Below are positions 53,578 to 62,049 of a DNA stretch of 64,000 nt, one piece after another. This DNA comes from Candidatus Amarolinea dominans. GTDB taxonomy: Bacteria; Chloroflexota; Anaerolineae; SSC4; Amarolineaceae. Below the pieces are notes generated by a model. It was given only the letters and a program-made list of their open reading frames with translations, did not search any database and was not told the DNA's origin. The DNA lies in the NCBI GenBank assembly GCA_016719785.1, contig JADJYJ010000030.1, positions 124,001-188,000 on the forward strand. The letters are read 5' to 3'. Both the position numbers and the translations under genes were made by a program. How positions within the stretch are numbered: the stretch's first letter is position 1; each line of letters opens with the position of its first letter.

Positions 53578-55506
53578 TTATAGCGTTTCGATGCGCAGGC
53601 GAGTGCGCAGGCGGGCGGTGCGCCCATCCTGGTAGGTGATGGTCGTCTCCATGTCCAGGTGATCGTTCTGACTGTAGAGGGCGCTGATGATGTCTTCGTA
53701 GCGCTGGGCCACGTAGCTGCGACGCACCTTGCGTGTGCGGGTCAGCTCGGCATCGTCGGCGTCCAGTTCCTTGTGCAGCAAGAGAAAGCGCTTGATGCGC
53801 GCCGCGGGCGGCAGATCGGTGTTGGACTGCTCGATATGCTGGCGGATAAGCCGGTAGACTTCCGGTTTCTGCGCCAGGTCGGTGTAGGTGGTGTAGGTGA
53901 CGGCGCGCTTCTCGGCCCATTTGCCCACATTGGCAAAGTCAATGTTGACCATCGCGGTGATGAACGGCCAGTCGCCGCCAAAGACCACGGCTTCCTTGAT
54001 GTACTGGCTGAACTTGAGTTTGTTCTCGATGAACTGCGGGCTGAATTTGGTGCCGTCGTGCAGGGTCATCACGTCCTTGGCCCGGTCAATCACGATCAAA
54101 TGGCCGTCGTCGTCGAAATAACCGGCATCACCGGTGTGCAGCCAGCCATCGCGGAAGCTCTCAGCCGTGGCCACGGGATTATTGAAGTAGCCTTCGGCCA
54201 CAGCCGGGCCGCGGGCCAGAATTTCGCCGCTGGCATCAATGCGCACGTCGGTTTCGGGAATTGGATGGCCGACCGTCTGGAATTTGATGTCGCCGTCGCG
54301 ATGCACCACCGCGATGCCGTTGATCTCTGTCTGGCCGTAGATCTGCTTCAGGTTGACGCCCAGGGCATGGAAGAAGCGGAAGACATCCGGCCCCAGCGCA
54401 GCGCCGCCGGTGTAGCAACGCCGGGTGCGGCGCAAGCCCAGTTTATCGGTGATCATCTTGAAGACCAGGGCGTCGGCCAGGCGATAGCGCAGGCGCAGGC
54501 CGGCGCCCGGCGTTTGCTTGCGGAACCGGGCATCGGCCATGGTGTAGCCAACGCCTAAGGCCCAACGGTACACCGCCTGCTTCAAGCGCGTGCTGTCCTC
54601 GATCTTGACCTGCACCTGGCTGAGCATGTTTTCCCAGATACGCGGCGGCGAGAAGACCACGCTGGGGCCGATCTCGCGGATGTTCTCTTGCACCGTCTCC
54701 GGTTCTTCGGGGAAGTTGATCGTAAAGCCGATGGTCAGGCCACAGCTCAGCGCCATCATCTGCTCGCCGATCCAGGCCAGGGGCAGGAAGCTGATGAACT
54801 CGTCCGTCTCGTGCAGGGGATCCACCGACATCAGGTTGCGCCCCATGCTGATCATGCTGCGATGGGTGAGCATGGCGAGCTTGGGCTTGCTGGTGGTGCC
54901 GGAGGTGGTGCAGAGGATGGCAATGTCCTCGCTGCGGCCCGCGGCCACGCGTTCCTCGAACGCGCCGGGGTGATCCTGCTCGTAGGCCTCGCCCAGTTTT
55001 TCCACATCGGGAAAGTAGAGCAAGAACGGCTCGGTGTAGTTGCGCAGGCCACGTGGGTCGTAGTAGATCACCTTGTGGACGTGATCTTTGAGCTGATCCC
55101 ACATCTCCAGCAGCTTGTCCACCTGCTCCTGGTCTTCGACCACGACAAAGCGCGTTTCAGCAAAGGCGATGACGTACGCCATCTCCTCGACGATGGCGTC
55201 CTGGTAGATGCCGATGCTGAAGCCGCCCACGGCCTGCGCGGCCAGTTCAGCGAAAAGCCATTCCGGGCGGTTGTCGCCCACAATCGCCACCACGTCACGC
55301 GGCTGCATGCCCAGGCTGAGCAACCCCAGGCAAAAATACTTGACATGGCGCGCATACTGCGCCCAGGTCGTGGCCTGCCAGATGCCGAACTCCTTCTCGC
55401 GCAGGGCCACCTTGCGCTCGCCATACTGGCTGGCCCGCGCCAGCAGCAACTGCGGGAAAGTTTGGGGAGTAGATGCAAGGTTCGGTGTCGTTTGCTGATG
55501 GTTCAT
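53578..55506 (-). CDS. AMP-forming long-chain-type acyl-CoA synthetase
   Basis: This 642-residue ligase has the AMP-binding motif I-L-C-T-T-S-G-T-T-S-K-P-K near residue 190, the linker motif GWLHTGDAGYFD and the C-terminal domain region FSPQFIENKLKFSQYIKEAV. It resembles FadD15/ACSBG-type enzymes in length and N-terminal style. It would trap imported acids as CoA esters. ATG 55506 is 22 bp after livG; the longer reading reaches into livG. Its place between livG and livH is a known arrangement for importers of fatty or aromatic acids. Confidence 0.9.
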   Translation of the reverse strand: MNHQQTTPNLASTPQTFPQLLLARASQYGERKVALREKEFGIWQATTWAQYARHVKYFCLGLLSLGMQPRDVVAIVGDNRPEWLFAELAAQAVGGFSIGIYQDAIVEEMAYVIAFAETRFVVVEDQEQVDKLLEMWDQLKDHVHKVIYYDPRGLRNYTEPFLLYFPDVEKLGEAYEQDHPGAFEERVAAGRSEDIAILCTTSGTTSKPKLAMLTHRSMISMGRNLMSVDPLHETDEFISFLPLAWIGEQMMALSCGLTIGFTINFPEEPETVQENIREIGPSVVFSPPRIWENMLSQVQVKIEDSTRLKQAVYRWALGVGYTMADARFRKQTPGAGLRLRYRLADALVFKMITDKLGLRRTRRCYTGGAALGPDVFRFFHALGVNLKQIYGQTEINGIAVVHRDGDIKFQTVGHPIPETDVRIDASGEILARGPAVAEGYFNNPVATAESFRDGWLHTGDAGYFDDDGHLIVIDRAKDVMTLHDGTKFSPQFIENKLKFSQYIKEAVVFGGDWPFITAMVNIDFANVGKWAEKRAVTYTTYTDLAQKPEVYRLIRQHIEQSNTDLPPAARIKRFLLLHKELDADDAELTRTRKVRRSYVAQRYEDIISALYSQNDHLDMETTITYQDGRTARLRTRLRIETL

Positions 55507-55528
55507 GATTGGGACCGGAGATCGGTGG

Positions 55529-56317
55529 TTACAGGTGCGGGCGCATATTGTGATCCTGGCCCAGGTAGGCACGGATGACTTCGGGGTTGGCTTTGACCGT
55601 GTCGGGCGTGCCTTCGGCCAGCTTCATGCCGAATTCCAACACCGCAACGCGGTCGCTAATGTCCATCACCACGCCCATGTCGTGCTCGATCAGGATGGTG
55701 GTGATGCCCCGCTCCTCGTTGATGTCGAGGATGAAGCGGGCCATGTCCTCTTTTTCTTCGATATTCATGCCGGCCATCGGCTCGTCGAGCAGCAGGATGG
55801 TCGGTTCGACGGCCAGGGCGCGCCCCAACTCCACGCGCTTTTGCAGGCCGTAGGAGAGGGTGCCCACGGTCTTCTTGCGGATGTGCTCGATTTCGAGAAA
55901 GTCAATGATGTCTTCGATCACCTGGCGGTGACGGATCTCTTCTTTTTGGGCAAAGCCCCAGTAGAGGCCGCCGCTGAGCACACCGCTTTTCATGTGAACG
56001 TGACGTCCCAGCATCAGGTTGTCGAGCACGGTCATGTGGCGAAAAAGCTCGATGTTCTGAAAAGAACGCGCAATGCCCAGGCGGGCGATCTGCGCGGGGC
56101 GCAGGTGCGTGATTTCATGCTGGCGGCCGGCCTGGTCGAAGAAACGGATGTGGCCCGCCTGCGGGTGATAGAGGCCGCTGATGCAGTTGAGCATGGAGGT
56201 TTTGCCGGCGCCGTTGGGGCCGATGATGGCGAGGATTTCACCCTCGAAGGCATCCACACTGACGCCAGAGATGGCGCGCACGCCGCCGAAGTTGAGCGTG
56301 ATCTGATCAACCTGCAT
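55529..56317 (-). CDS. livG: Branched-chain amino acid-type ABC transporter ATPase LivG
   Basis: A 262-residue ATPase with Walker A GPNGAGKT at residues 33-40, signature LSYGLQKRVELGRAL (Tyr in place of the usual Gly after Ser) and Walker B ILLLDEPMAGM. The C-terminal LivG-type tail AEGTPDTVKANPEVIRAYLG is present. ATG 56317 has no clear ribosome-binding site; GTG 56362 could be used instead. It is the first gene of the importer operon. Confidence 0.92.
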   Translation of the reverse strand: MQVDQITLNFGGVRAISGVSVDAFEGEILAIIGPNGAGKTSMLNCISGLYHPQAGHIRFFDQAGRQHEITHLRPAQIARLGIARSFQNIELFRHMTVLDNLMLGRHVHMKSGVLSGGLYWGFAQKEEIRHRQVIEDIIDFLEIEHIRKKTVGTLSYGLQKRVELGRALAVEPTILLLDEPMAGMNIEEKEDMARFILDINEERGITTILIEHDMGVVMDISDRVAVLEFGMKLAEGTPDTVKANPEVIRAYLGQDHNMRPHL

Positions 56318-56797
56318 GATGCGCCGCGGCGCTGAGTTGGGCGAGTGACCGTTGGCTGACACGCGAACCACCCCTGGATGAAGGAGAACCCGATGTTGGC
56401 GAAACAAGCCGTGTTGGCGCAACTATGATAGCCGCGGGGTGTTAATGAATCGGCGATGAAAGCGTTAATACAGGCGTTAATGCGCCGAAGCATGCCCGCA
56501 AAAACGTGTTTGACAGATGTAAGAAATGGATGTATTCCCAGGCATGAGTCACAGAAGGTTCTGCGCCTGGCGGGACCGGTGGGTTTCCTGAACGATTTGC
56601 AACGCAAGTGCGGAACTGTCACGGTCTCAATGATTTTTCAGATGAATGGGCGGTTGAATCGCTGTGATTTGCCCAACCGAGTTTCAACCACGGATGTGCG
56701 AAACTCACGGAGGTTCTTGTAAGCTCTTCTTCTCACCGTTGTTATCGGTCATGCTTCTTGAGTATTCGCTATTCACGACTAAAGAGATATCGGTTCC
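56318..56797. other. Control region of the importer and left edge of an AT-rich island
   Basis: No gene is supported. Base composition shifts from GC-rich to AT-rich across it. It has a gcgttaat repeat pair (56463-56482) and a gagtttc/gaaactc inverted repeat near 56680-56706. Confidence 0.5.
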
Positions 56798-57547
56798 ATG
56801 CAAGAAAACATCAAAAGTATGGTTCGCGGCTTTATGTGTGGCTATTGCTTTGCACAATCAGGGTATGACATCGTATTTGCTGATCACTCAGAGACACGCC
56901 ACGTATATGGGGACTTGTTGGAAGGTAAGGCAATTGCTGTACTCAAATGTCGAAATTGCAGAATGCTCAATCTGCTTGTGTTCTCTGTGAAGGAAGAAGA
57001 TTTCGGCGGTTCAATGGAAGAATCAGAATTGGAACCATTTCTCGCTGAACACCCTCATGTTCTTTCTCCTGGTTTTAGCGAAGAAGAAGGATCAATTGCC
57101 CCAATGTGGATAGAGTTAATGGGGCAATATCCTCACGGATTCAAGTTGAGCAGAGACGTACCGGTTACCATACGGTACGATTTGGAGGAGGCTGGAGACT
57201 GTCTTGCAGTGGGAGCATCGAACGCAGCAGCAGTAATGTGCGGTCGAGCAATCGAGAGACTCGCGGCTGATTTCGGGATCAAGCCAGACAAAACAATGAT
57301 GTTAGGCGCGATGCTCGGCGAACTGAAGGACAGAAAACTGGTTAGCGAAGATCTGTTCAACGCCATGAGCGAAGTCAAGGAGTGGAGAAATATCGGCGCA
57401 CACCCCGGCAAAGACGATCAAGGAATAGAACTGTCGCAGGCCCAGAAGATCGTTGAGTTTACTTACCTGCTCGTTGAGCAGGTGTTCCCTCGCAGAGACA
57501 TTCACAAGGTGAAAGATGAACTAAAGCAAATGAGGAACAAGAAGTGA
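56798..57547 (+). CDS. DUF4145-domain protein
   Basis: The 249-residue protein has a short N-terminal zinc-ribbon-like part (MCGYCF and LKCRNCRM, four Cys in two pairs). Residues about 150-235 form the DUF4145 helix bundle, with AAAVMCGRAIERLAADFGI and MSEVKEWRNIGAHPG. The R/N-x-x-G-A-H motif is the HEPN-like signature. DUF4145 proteins are often linked to restriction or defence loci; their function is not settled. It is AT-rich compared with genes to the left. Confidence 0.8.
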   Translation: MQENIKSMVRGFMCGYCFAQSGYDIVFADHSETRHVYGDLLEGKAIAVLKCRNCRMLNLLVFSVKEEDFGGSMEESELEPFLAEHPHVLSPGFSEEEGSIAPMWIELMGQYPHGFKLSRDVPVTIRYDLEEAGDCLAVGASNAAAVMCGRAIERLAADFGIKPDKTMMLGAMLGELKDRKLVSEDLFNAMSEVKEWRNIGAHPGKDDQGIELSQAQKIVEFTYLLVEQVFPRRDIHKVKDELKQMRNKK

Positions 57548-57771
57548 TTGGGTGATTCCCGAATTTACTGTGCCAATGAAGGTTTGGGTATGTGAGTAAC
57601 CGAGTTTACGGGATGGTTAAGCCGCCATCACCCAAAGCCTGCATGCTCATCTCCAATCCAACGTTGCCAAGGTTAATGGCGCTTTGAGTACCTCATATGC
57701 GGCGCAGGTATTGCTCAATTCGTTCGCATTCCTGATCTCTGTGGCTAATTCATTACGCAGGATTCAATACA

Positions 57772-59544
57772 ATGTCAAAGTTCGAAAATACGGAATATCA
57801 ACTAAAACGTGCTAGGGACAATCTCAAAATAGCTGAGTTGCAGAAGGAAATAGCAGATCAAGAAGTAATAATTGCCAACGCTAGTGGATTTGGGGCAAAA
57901 TGGAAGATTGAATTGGCCGAAAGCAATCTTGCGAGATTGAGACCAAAAACGAATGCCCTGCTTGCTCAAATGCAGCTTGAAGATGCCCAAATCAAAGCAG
58001 AGTTGCTCGAAGCAGAGCAGCGCGCACGCAAGGTCTTGGAAGATGAGAAGAAACGTGAGCAAGACGCAATCAGGTCAGAAGAACAATGGAAATTAGCAGA
58101 GGAACGTCGGAAGAAAGAAGGTGAAGATAGAGCTAGAAGGGAACAAGAAGCAAGAACCAGATCCGAACAAAGAAAAAAGGACCGGGAAGAAAAGGAGCGC
58201 ATAAGGGCTGAGAAATTGGTGTCATTAACTCCCGAAGAACAACGAGCCGAAACAAATAAGCATCGCAGAAGAAGAAACTTCCTACTCGGGAGCATCGCAG
58301 TACTGATCCTTCTGTGTTGCGGTTGTAGTATTTGGGCACAAACAAGCGTGCGTAAAGAACGGGTGTTACCCGAGAATATTGGACCGATAGACATCTCATT
58401 ACCCGAAAATTTCCAAACAAAGAACAACCTGGATTTTGTGATTGAGAAGATTGAAGTATTGTCTGAGTTAGAAGGAGACAATCCTAGATATTACTATTTG
58501 ATCATTCATGGTTCCTTGACTAATCCGAGTAATGAAACGGCATGTACTGAAGCTCAGGAATATGTTCTCGCCAATAACACTAATAAAAAGAACTATACTA
58601 TTGATACAGATGCCGCCTCTCATTTAAGCAAAACCTACCTAGATGGCCTGGGCTATCCAAGTACTAGAGGACAATGTCTTGAACCAGATGAAAGCGTAGG
58701 AACGTTTTTGGTATTTGATGTCTCACCGCAGACTCAAGGCCTACAACTCGAGACCTCTAATAGAAACATATCCTTGGGAGATATGGCCGCATTCATTGTA
58801 GAAAAGGTAATCGCAGTAACGCCGACCATCGTTCCTACAAGTACCAACACATTTACTCCAACCTACACTGCAACAGCTACACCTACACCTACAAACACAC
58901 CTACCAGTACTGCAACGCCTACCCCAGTAACATTAGCTTCGGTCATTGTAGACGGAAAAATTTTTGGTGGGCCAGGTGAGTTTTATGATGTCGTGGGTAA
59001 AACGCTATCAGGTGGTGAATTACCGATTTACGCCAAAGCGGGTAAGAATTGGTATCTCATAAACTGGAATGGAAGAGAGTGGGTCAGTGCAAGCCTGATT
59101 TCACTCAAATCCGGTATAGAAATACCTGAAAGCGAGACTGTACCTCCAACACCCACCAACACGCCACGTCCGACAAATACGCCGACAATAACACCTACCG
59201 TGACTCCGAGACCGACAAATACACCTGATATTAGTAACGAATCTTTCGCAGAACTCATGTGTGAGCAATTTGTCACGGAAAGGTTATTGTCCCCAGCCTC
59301 GGCAAAATTCGGCGGTTTCTTCGATGACTGGGATACTGCAATATTTGTAGGAAAAGATGGCGCTGCGTTCAAATTGCTTGACATAGATTCGTCACGGGTG
59401 CTTGGCCATGGTGTTTGGGTTGTGGTCGGCAAGGTTGATGCACAAAATGCATTTGGCGCAATCATTCGCTCTGATTACGTATGTGTGATGGAGTATAGAC
59501 ATAGTAATGAGACATGGTATCTCCTCAAGATTTCGATCGATTAA
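57772..59544 (+). CDS. Coiled-coil, single-pass membrane protein with SH3b-like and Thr/Pro linkers
   Basis: Residues 1-160 form a highly charged coiled coil (EEQWKLAEERRKKEGEDRAR). A transmembrane helix is at about 171-190 (FLLGSIAVLILLCCGCSIWA). A DUF4352-like beta domain lies at about 205-345, and an SH3b-like domain near 385-440 (VIVDGKIFGGPGEFYDVVGK). Two Thr/Pro-rich linkers (TPTPTNTPTS and PTNTPTITPT) and a final beta domain (FAELMCEQFVTERLLSPASAKF) complete the 590 residues. The coiled coil would be cytoplasmic and the rest outside. AT-rich codon use sets it apart. It lies between two DUF4145 genes. Confidence 0.75.
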   Translation: MSKFENTEYQLKRARDNLKIAELQKEIADQEVIIANASGFGAKWKIELAESNLARLRPKTNALLAQMQLEDAQIKAELLEAEQRARKVLEDEKKREQDAIRSEEQWKLAEERRKKEGEDRARREQEARTRSEQRKKDREEKERIRAEKLVSLTPEEQRAETNKHRRRRNFLLGSIAVLILLCCGCSIWAQTSVRKERVLPENIGPIDISLPENFQTKNNLDFVIEKIEVLSELEGDNPRYYYLIIHGSLTNPSNETACTEAQEYVLANNTNKKNYTIDTDAASHLSKTYLDGLGYPSTRGQCLEPDESVGTFLVFDVSPQTQGLQLETSNRNISLGDMAAFIVEKVIAVTPTIVPTSTNTFTPTYTATATPTPTNTPTSTATPTPVTLASVIVDGKIFGGPGEFYDVVGKTLSGGELPIYAKAGKNWYLINWNGREWVSASLISLKSGIEIPESETVPPTPTNTPRPTNTPTITPTVTPRPTNTPDISNESFAELMCEQFVTERLLSPASAKFGGFFDDWDTAIFVGKDGAAFKLLDIDSSRVLGHGVWVVVGKVDAQNAFGAIIRSDYVCVMEYRHSNETWYLLKISID

Positions 59545-59716
59545 TCGAAAAGCCTCTGTGGCGGTGATCAACCACTTTCAGCCGTCAAATTGATGGTGCG
59601 CATCCAACCGGTGGCGTCGGAATTTTCGGAACTGCCATACAGGTTTGGATAAGCATGGCGACCTGATGTCATCTCGGCGTTAGTGACCCATACGGGGAAA
59701 AGAAAGGACACTGGAT

Positions 59717-60403
59717 ATGACACGATCCACTTTGCTCCCTAAAACCAAGAGCATTTTCTGCAATTCGTGCAAGCGAGAAACGAACCACATATGCATAGCT
59801 GATCACTATCACGTTGACCAAGACGATGATATACCTGAAGAAGGTGAGGTAACGGGTTTCCGACTTCTAATTTGTGCTGGATGTGAAAACGGAACATTAG
59901 AAGAGTATTTCGCTATTTATCCACTGGATGAAGACGGCGAGGTCCTCGCTGATACTATCGAGTATGAAGCAAGATATTATCCAGATCGTGGTTACTTGCA
60001 GATTGAGACAAAACAGTTCAAACGACTTCCACCCAAACTAGATGGAATATATCGGGAAGTGCTCAGAGCATTCAACAATGACATGGGAGTGTTGTGCGCT
60101 ATTGGAATACGTGCGCTTATTGAGGGTATTGTTGCGGATCGAGAAATAGATAACGGTAATCTGGAGAAAAAGATAGAAAGCCTCTCGGGACTACTTCCCA
60201 AGAACATTGTATCGAACCTTCACAGCATCCGATTTATGGGGAATGAAGCCGCACATGAATTAAGCGCTCCTGCACGAGACGAGTTGCGATTGGCAATTGA
60301 AATTTGCGAAGACCTGTTGAACTACCTGTACGATCTGGATTATAAGGCCAGCTCCTTGACTGAGGTTCGAAATAAAAGGAAAAAACAGACACCTAATGCT
60401 TGA
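59717..60403 (+). CDS. DUF4145-domain protein with zinc ribbon, second copy
   Basis: The 228-residue protein starts with a zinc-ribbon-like part (FCNSCKRETNHIC and ICAGCENG). It then has the DUF4145 bundle: AIGIRALIEGIVADREI, IVSNLHSIRFMGNEAAHELSAP. It shares the architecture, but little sequence, with the protein at 56798. An aggaca-like ribosome-binding site precedes the ATG. The last bases overlap the DUF4160 remnant. Confidence 0.8.
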   Translation: MTRSTLLPKTKSIFCNSCKRETNHICIADHYHVDQDDDIPEEGEVTGFRLLICAGCENGTLEEYFAIYPLDEDGEVLADTIEYEARYYPDRGYLQIETKQFKRLPPKLDGIYREVLRAFNNDMGVLCAIGIRALIEGIVADREIDNGNLEKKIESLSGLLPKNIVSNLHSIRFMGNEAAHELSAPARDELRLAIEICEDLLNYLYDLDYKASSLTEVRNKRKKQTPNA

Positions 60404-60521
60404 GGGCGATTTACCCATGCGAGCCCAAAGACTGATCAAGGAGCGGGGCGCACAATATCAACAGGACCTGTTGCGGATGTGGGAGAGTAATGAGTTCAAG
60501 CGACTGACTGGATTGGAGTAA
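60396..60521 (+). pseudogene. C-terminal remnant of a DUF4160 protein
   Basis: The 41-residue frame (MLEGDLPMRAQRLIKERGAQ..., ending FKRLTGLE) matches the C-terminal pattern I know from DUF4160 proteins (L-E-G-x-L-P-x-x-A-x-x-L-V-K-E-W). The N-terminal half is absent. It is followed 4 bp later by a DUF2442 start, as in intact pairs. Confidence 0.5.
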
Positions 60522-60525
60522 TGAG

Positions 60526-60627
60526 ATGAATGCTCCAAGAATAAGATCGGCGACCCCCCTCGAAGAGAGGCGCCTGCTGGTCACATTTCTCAACGGAGTC
60601 AAACAAGATGAAGCAGGGAATCAATGA
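60526..60627 (+). pseudogene. N-terminal remnant of a DUF2442 protein
   Basis: MNAPRIRSATPLEERRLLVT matches the start of DUF2442 proteins, the usual partner of DUF4160. It stops after 33 residues, where an intact protein would have about 80. Its end overlaps the end of the opposite-strand gene by 7 bp, so the gene was cut at that border. Confidence 0.55.
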
Positions 60628-60881
60628 CGTGCCGGCCATTGATCGGCGGCGTCTGGCTCTACATCAGGCGCCTGGGCAAGTATGGCCAGCAACCGCGCCC
60701 GGCTGCCGCGCCTGGCGCGCTCTTGCAGATAGGTCTGGGTGTTGATTATCGCTATCTTCTCCGAGATGGCAAGCGTGACAAATTGATTGATCGAAACGCC
60801 TTCCTGCTCTGCCAGGACGCGTAACTGCTGATGCATGGAGGTCGGTAGGCGTAGATTCAACACGATCTGTGGTATCGTCAC
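60621..60881 (-). CDS. HicB-like/ribbon-helix-helix antitoxin-type protein
   Basis: An 86-residue protein from GTG 60881 (TTG 60914 is also possible). It carries the pattern IVLNLRLPTSMHQQLRVLAE then GVSINQFVTLAISEKIA, the ribbon-helix-helix of HicB-type C-termini. No toxin gene is next to it. It may be an orphan antitoxin or a small repressor. Confidence 0.6.
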   Translation of the reverse strand: MTIPQIVLNLRLPTSMHQQLRVLAEQEGVSINQFVTLAISEKIAIINTQTYLQERARRGSRARLLAILAQAPDVEPDAADQWPARH

Positions 60882-61104
60882 GTTAGCTGTCCATACTTGT
60901 TGTGTGGCTACCAATCGAATGAGTCTTCATCGCTGCGTAAAGACAATTCCGATCTAGTCAGTATTATATGCAATACCAAACAGATTTGCAAGAAGGAGTA
61001 AAACCAGAGATGACATCGCTTAGAAGCCCATTTTTCTGTAGCCGGATACTACCGTTTCTCGAACGACATGTGCTCGACAATCTTCTGAAGGAGTGAGGTA
61101 CAAC

Positions 61105-61911
61105 GTGCAAACTCAGAACAAGGTGATTGTGGTTACCGGCGGGGGGAGTGGGATCGGAAGGGCGCTGACCCTGCGGCTGGTGAATGCCGGGGCGCATGTG
61201 GCTGCCATTGACATTCACGAGAATACCCTGCAAGAAACGCAGGGCCTGGCCGGGCCGCACAAGGGCCATATCAGCCTGCATGTGGTCAATGTGACCGAGC
61301 GCGAGACGGTCAACGCGCTGCCGGAGAAAGTCATCGCCGCGCATGGCGTGGTGGATGGCCTCATCAACTGCGCCGGCATCATCCAGCCCTTTGTGCGAAT
61401 CAAGGACCTGGAGTTCGATGCCATCAAGCGGGTCATGGATGTCAACCTGTACGGACAGATTCACATGATCAAGGCGTTCCTGCCCCACCTGCTCGCACGC
61501 CCGGAGGCGCACATCGTCAACATCTCCAGCATGGGTGGCTTCTTCCCGGTGCCGGGCCAGACCATGTACGGCGCCTCGAAGGCGGCCGTGAAGCTGCTGA
61601 CCGAGGGCCTCTACGCCGAGATGATCGGAACCAACGTCCATGTCACGGTGGTCTTCCCGGGCGCCATTGCCACCAACATTGCGCAGAACTCCGGCGTGGT
61701 GATCGCCGGCCTCGGTAATGAGCAGGCGCACAAGTTCTCCGCAACGACGGCCGCTGTGGCCGCAGAAACCATCATCAACGGCATGGTGCGCAACAAATTC
61801 CAGGTGTTCATCGGTCAGGACGCCCGCATGATGGACCTGCTGTACCGGCTCAACCCCCGCTGGGCCACGCAGTTCATGTTCAGTAAGATGAAAGCTCTCC
61901 TGCCGGATTAA
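61105..61911 (+). CDS. Short-chain dehydrogenase/reductase
   Basis: The SDR signature TGGGSGIG is at the N-terminus, then NCAG, ISSMGG and the catalytic YGASK. The 268-residue length from GTG 61105 (gaggt ribosome-binding site 5 bp upstream) is normal. The substrate is not predictable; the C-terminal part (MVRNKFQVFIGQDARMMDLLYRLNPRWA) is like that of steroid- or fatty-alcohol-type SDRs seen in actinobacteria and Chloroflexota. Confidence 0.9.
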   Translation: MQTQNKVIVVTGGGSGIGRALTLRLVNAGAHVAAIDIHENTLQETQGLAGPHKGHISLHVVNVTERETVNALPEKVIAAHGVVDGLINCAGIIQPFVRIKDLEFDAIKRVMDVNLYGQIHMIKAFLPHLLARPEAHIVNISSMGGFFPVPGQTMYGASKAAVKLLTEGLYAEMIGTNVHVTVVFPGAIATNIAQNSGVVIAGLGNEQAHKFSATTAAVAAETIINGMVRNKFQVFIGQDARMMDLLYRLNPRWATQFMFSKMKALLPD

Positions 61912-62049
61912 GAAACGGTAAGATTCGCCCGCTTGGCGCCCTGCCTGTTGCCTGACCAGGGCAATGACTGACTGATAACCCCATGAACCGAATGAACACA
62001 TTCAGGCTGCCGAATGTGTCTTGAGCCGTTTCTCCCTGGGGAGGTTGTC

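Noticed and set aside
60964..62001. 345-residue frame on the minus strand
   Set aside because: It lies opposite the SDR gene, is His/Asp-rich in a way typical of reversed GC-rich coding DNA, and has no motif or ribosome-binding site.
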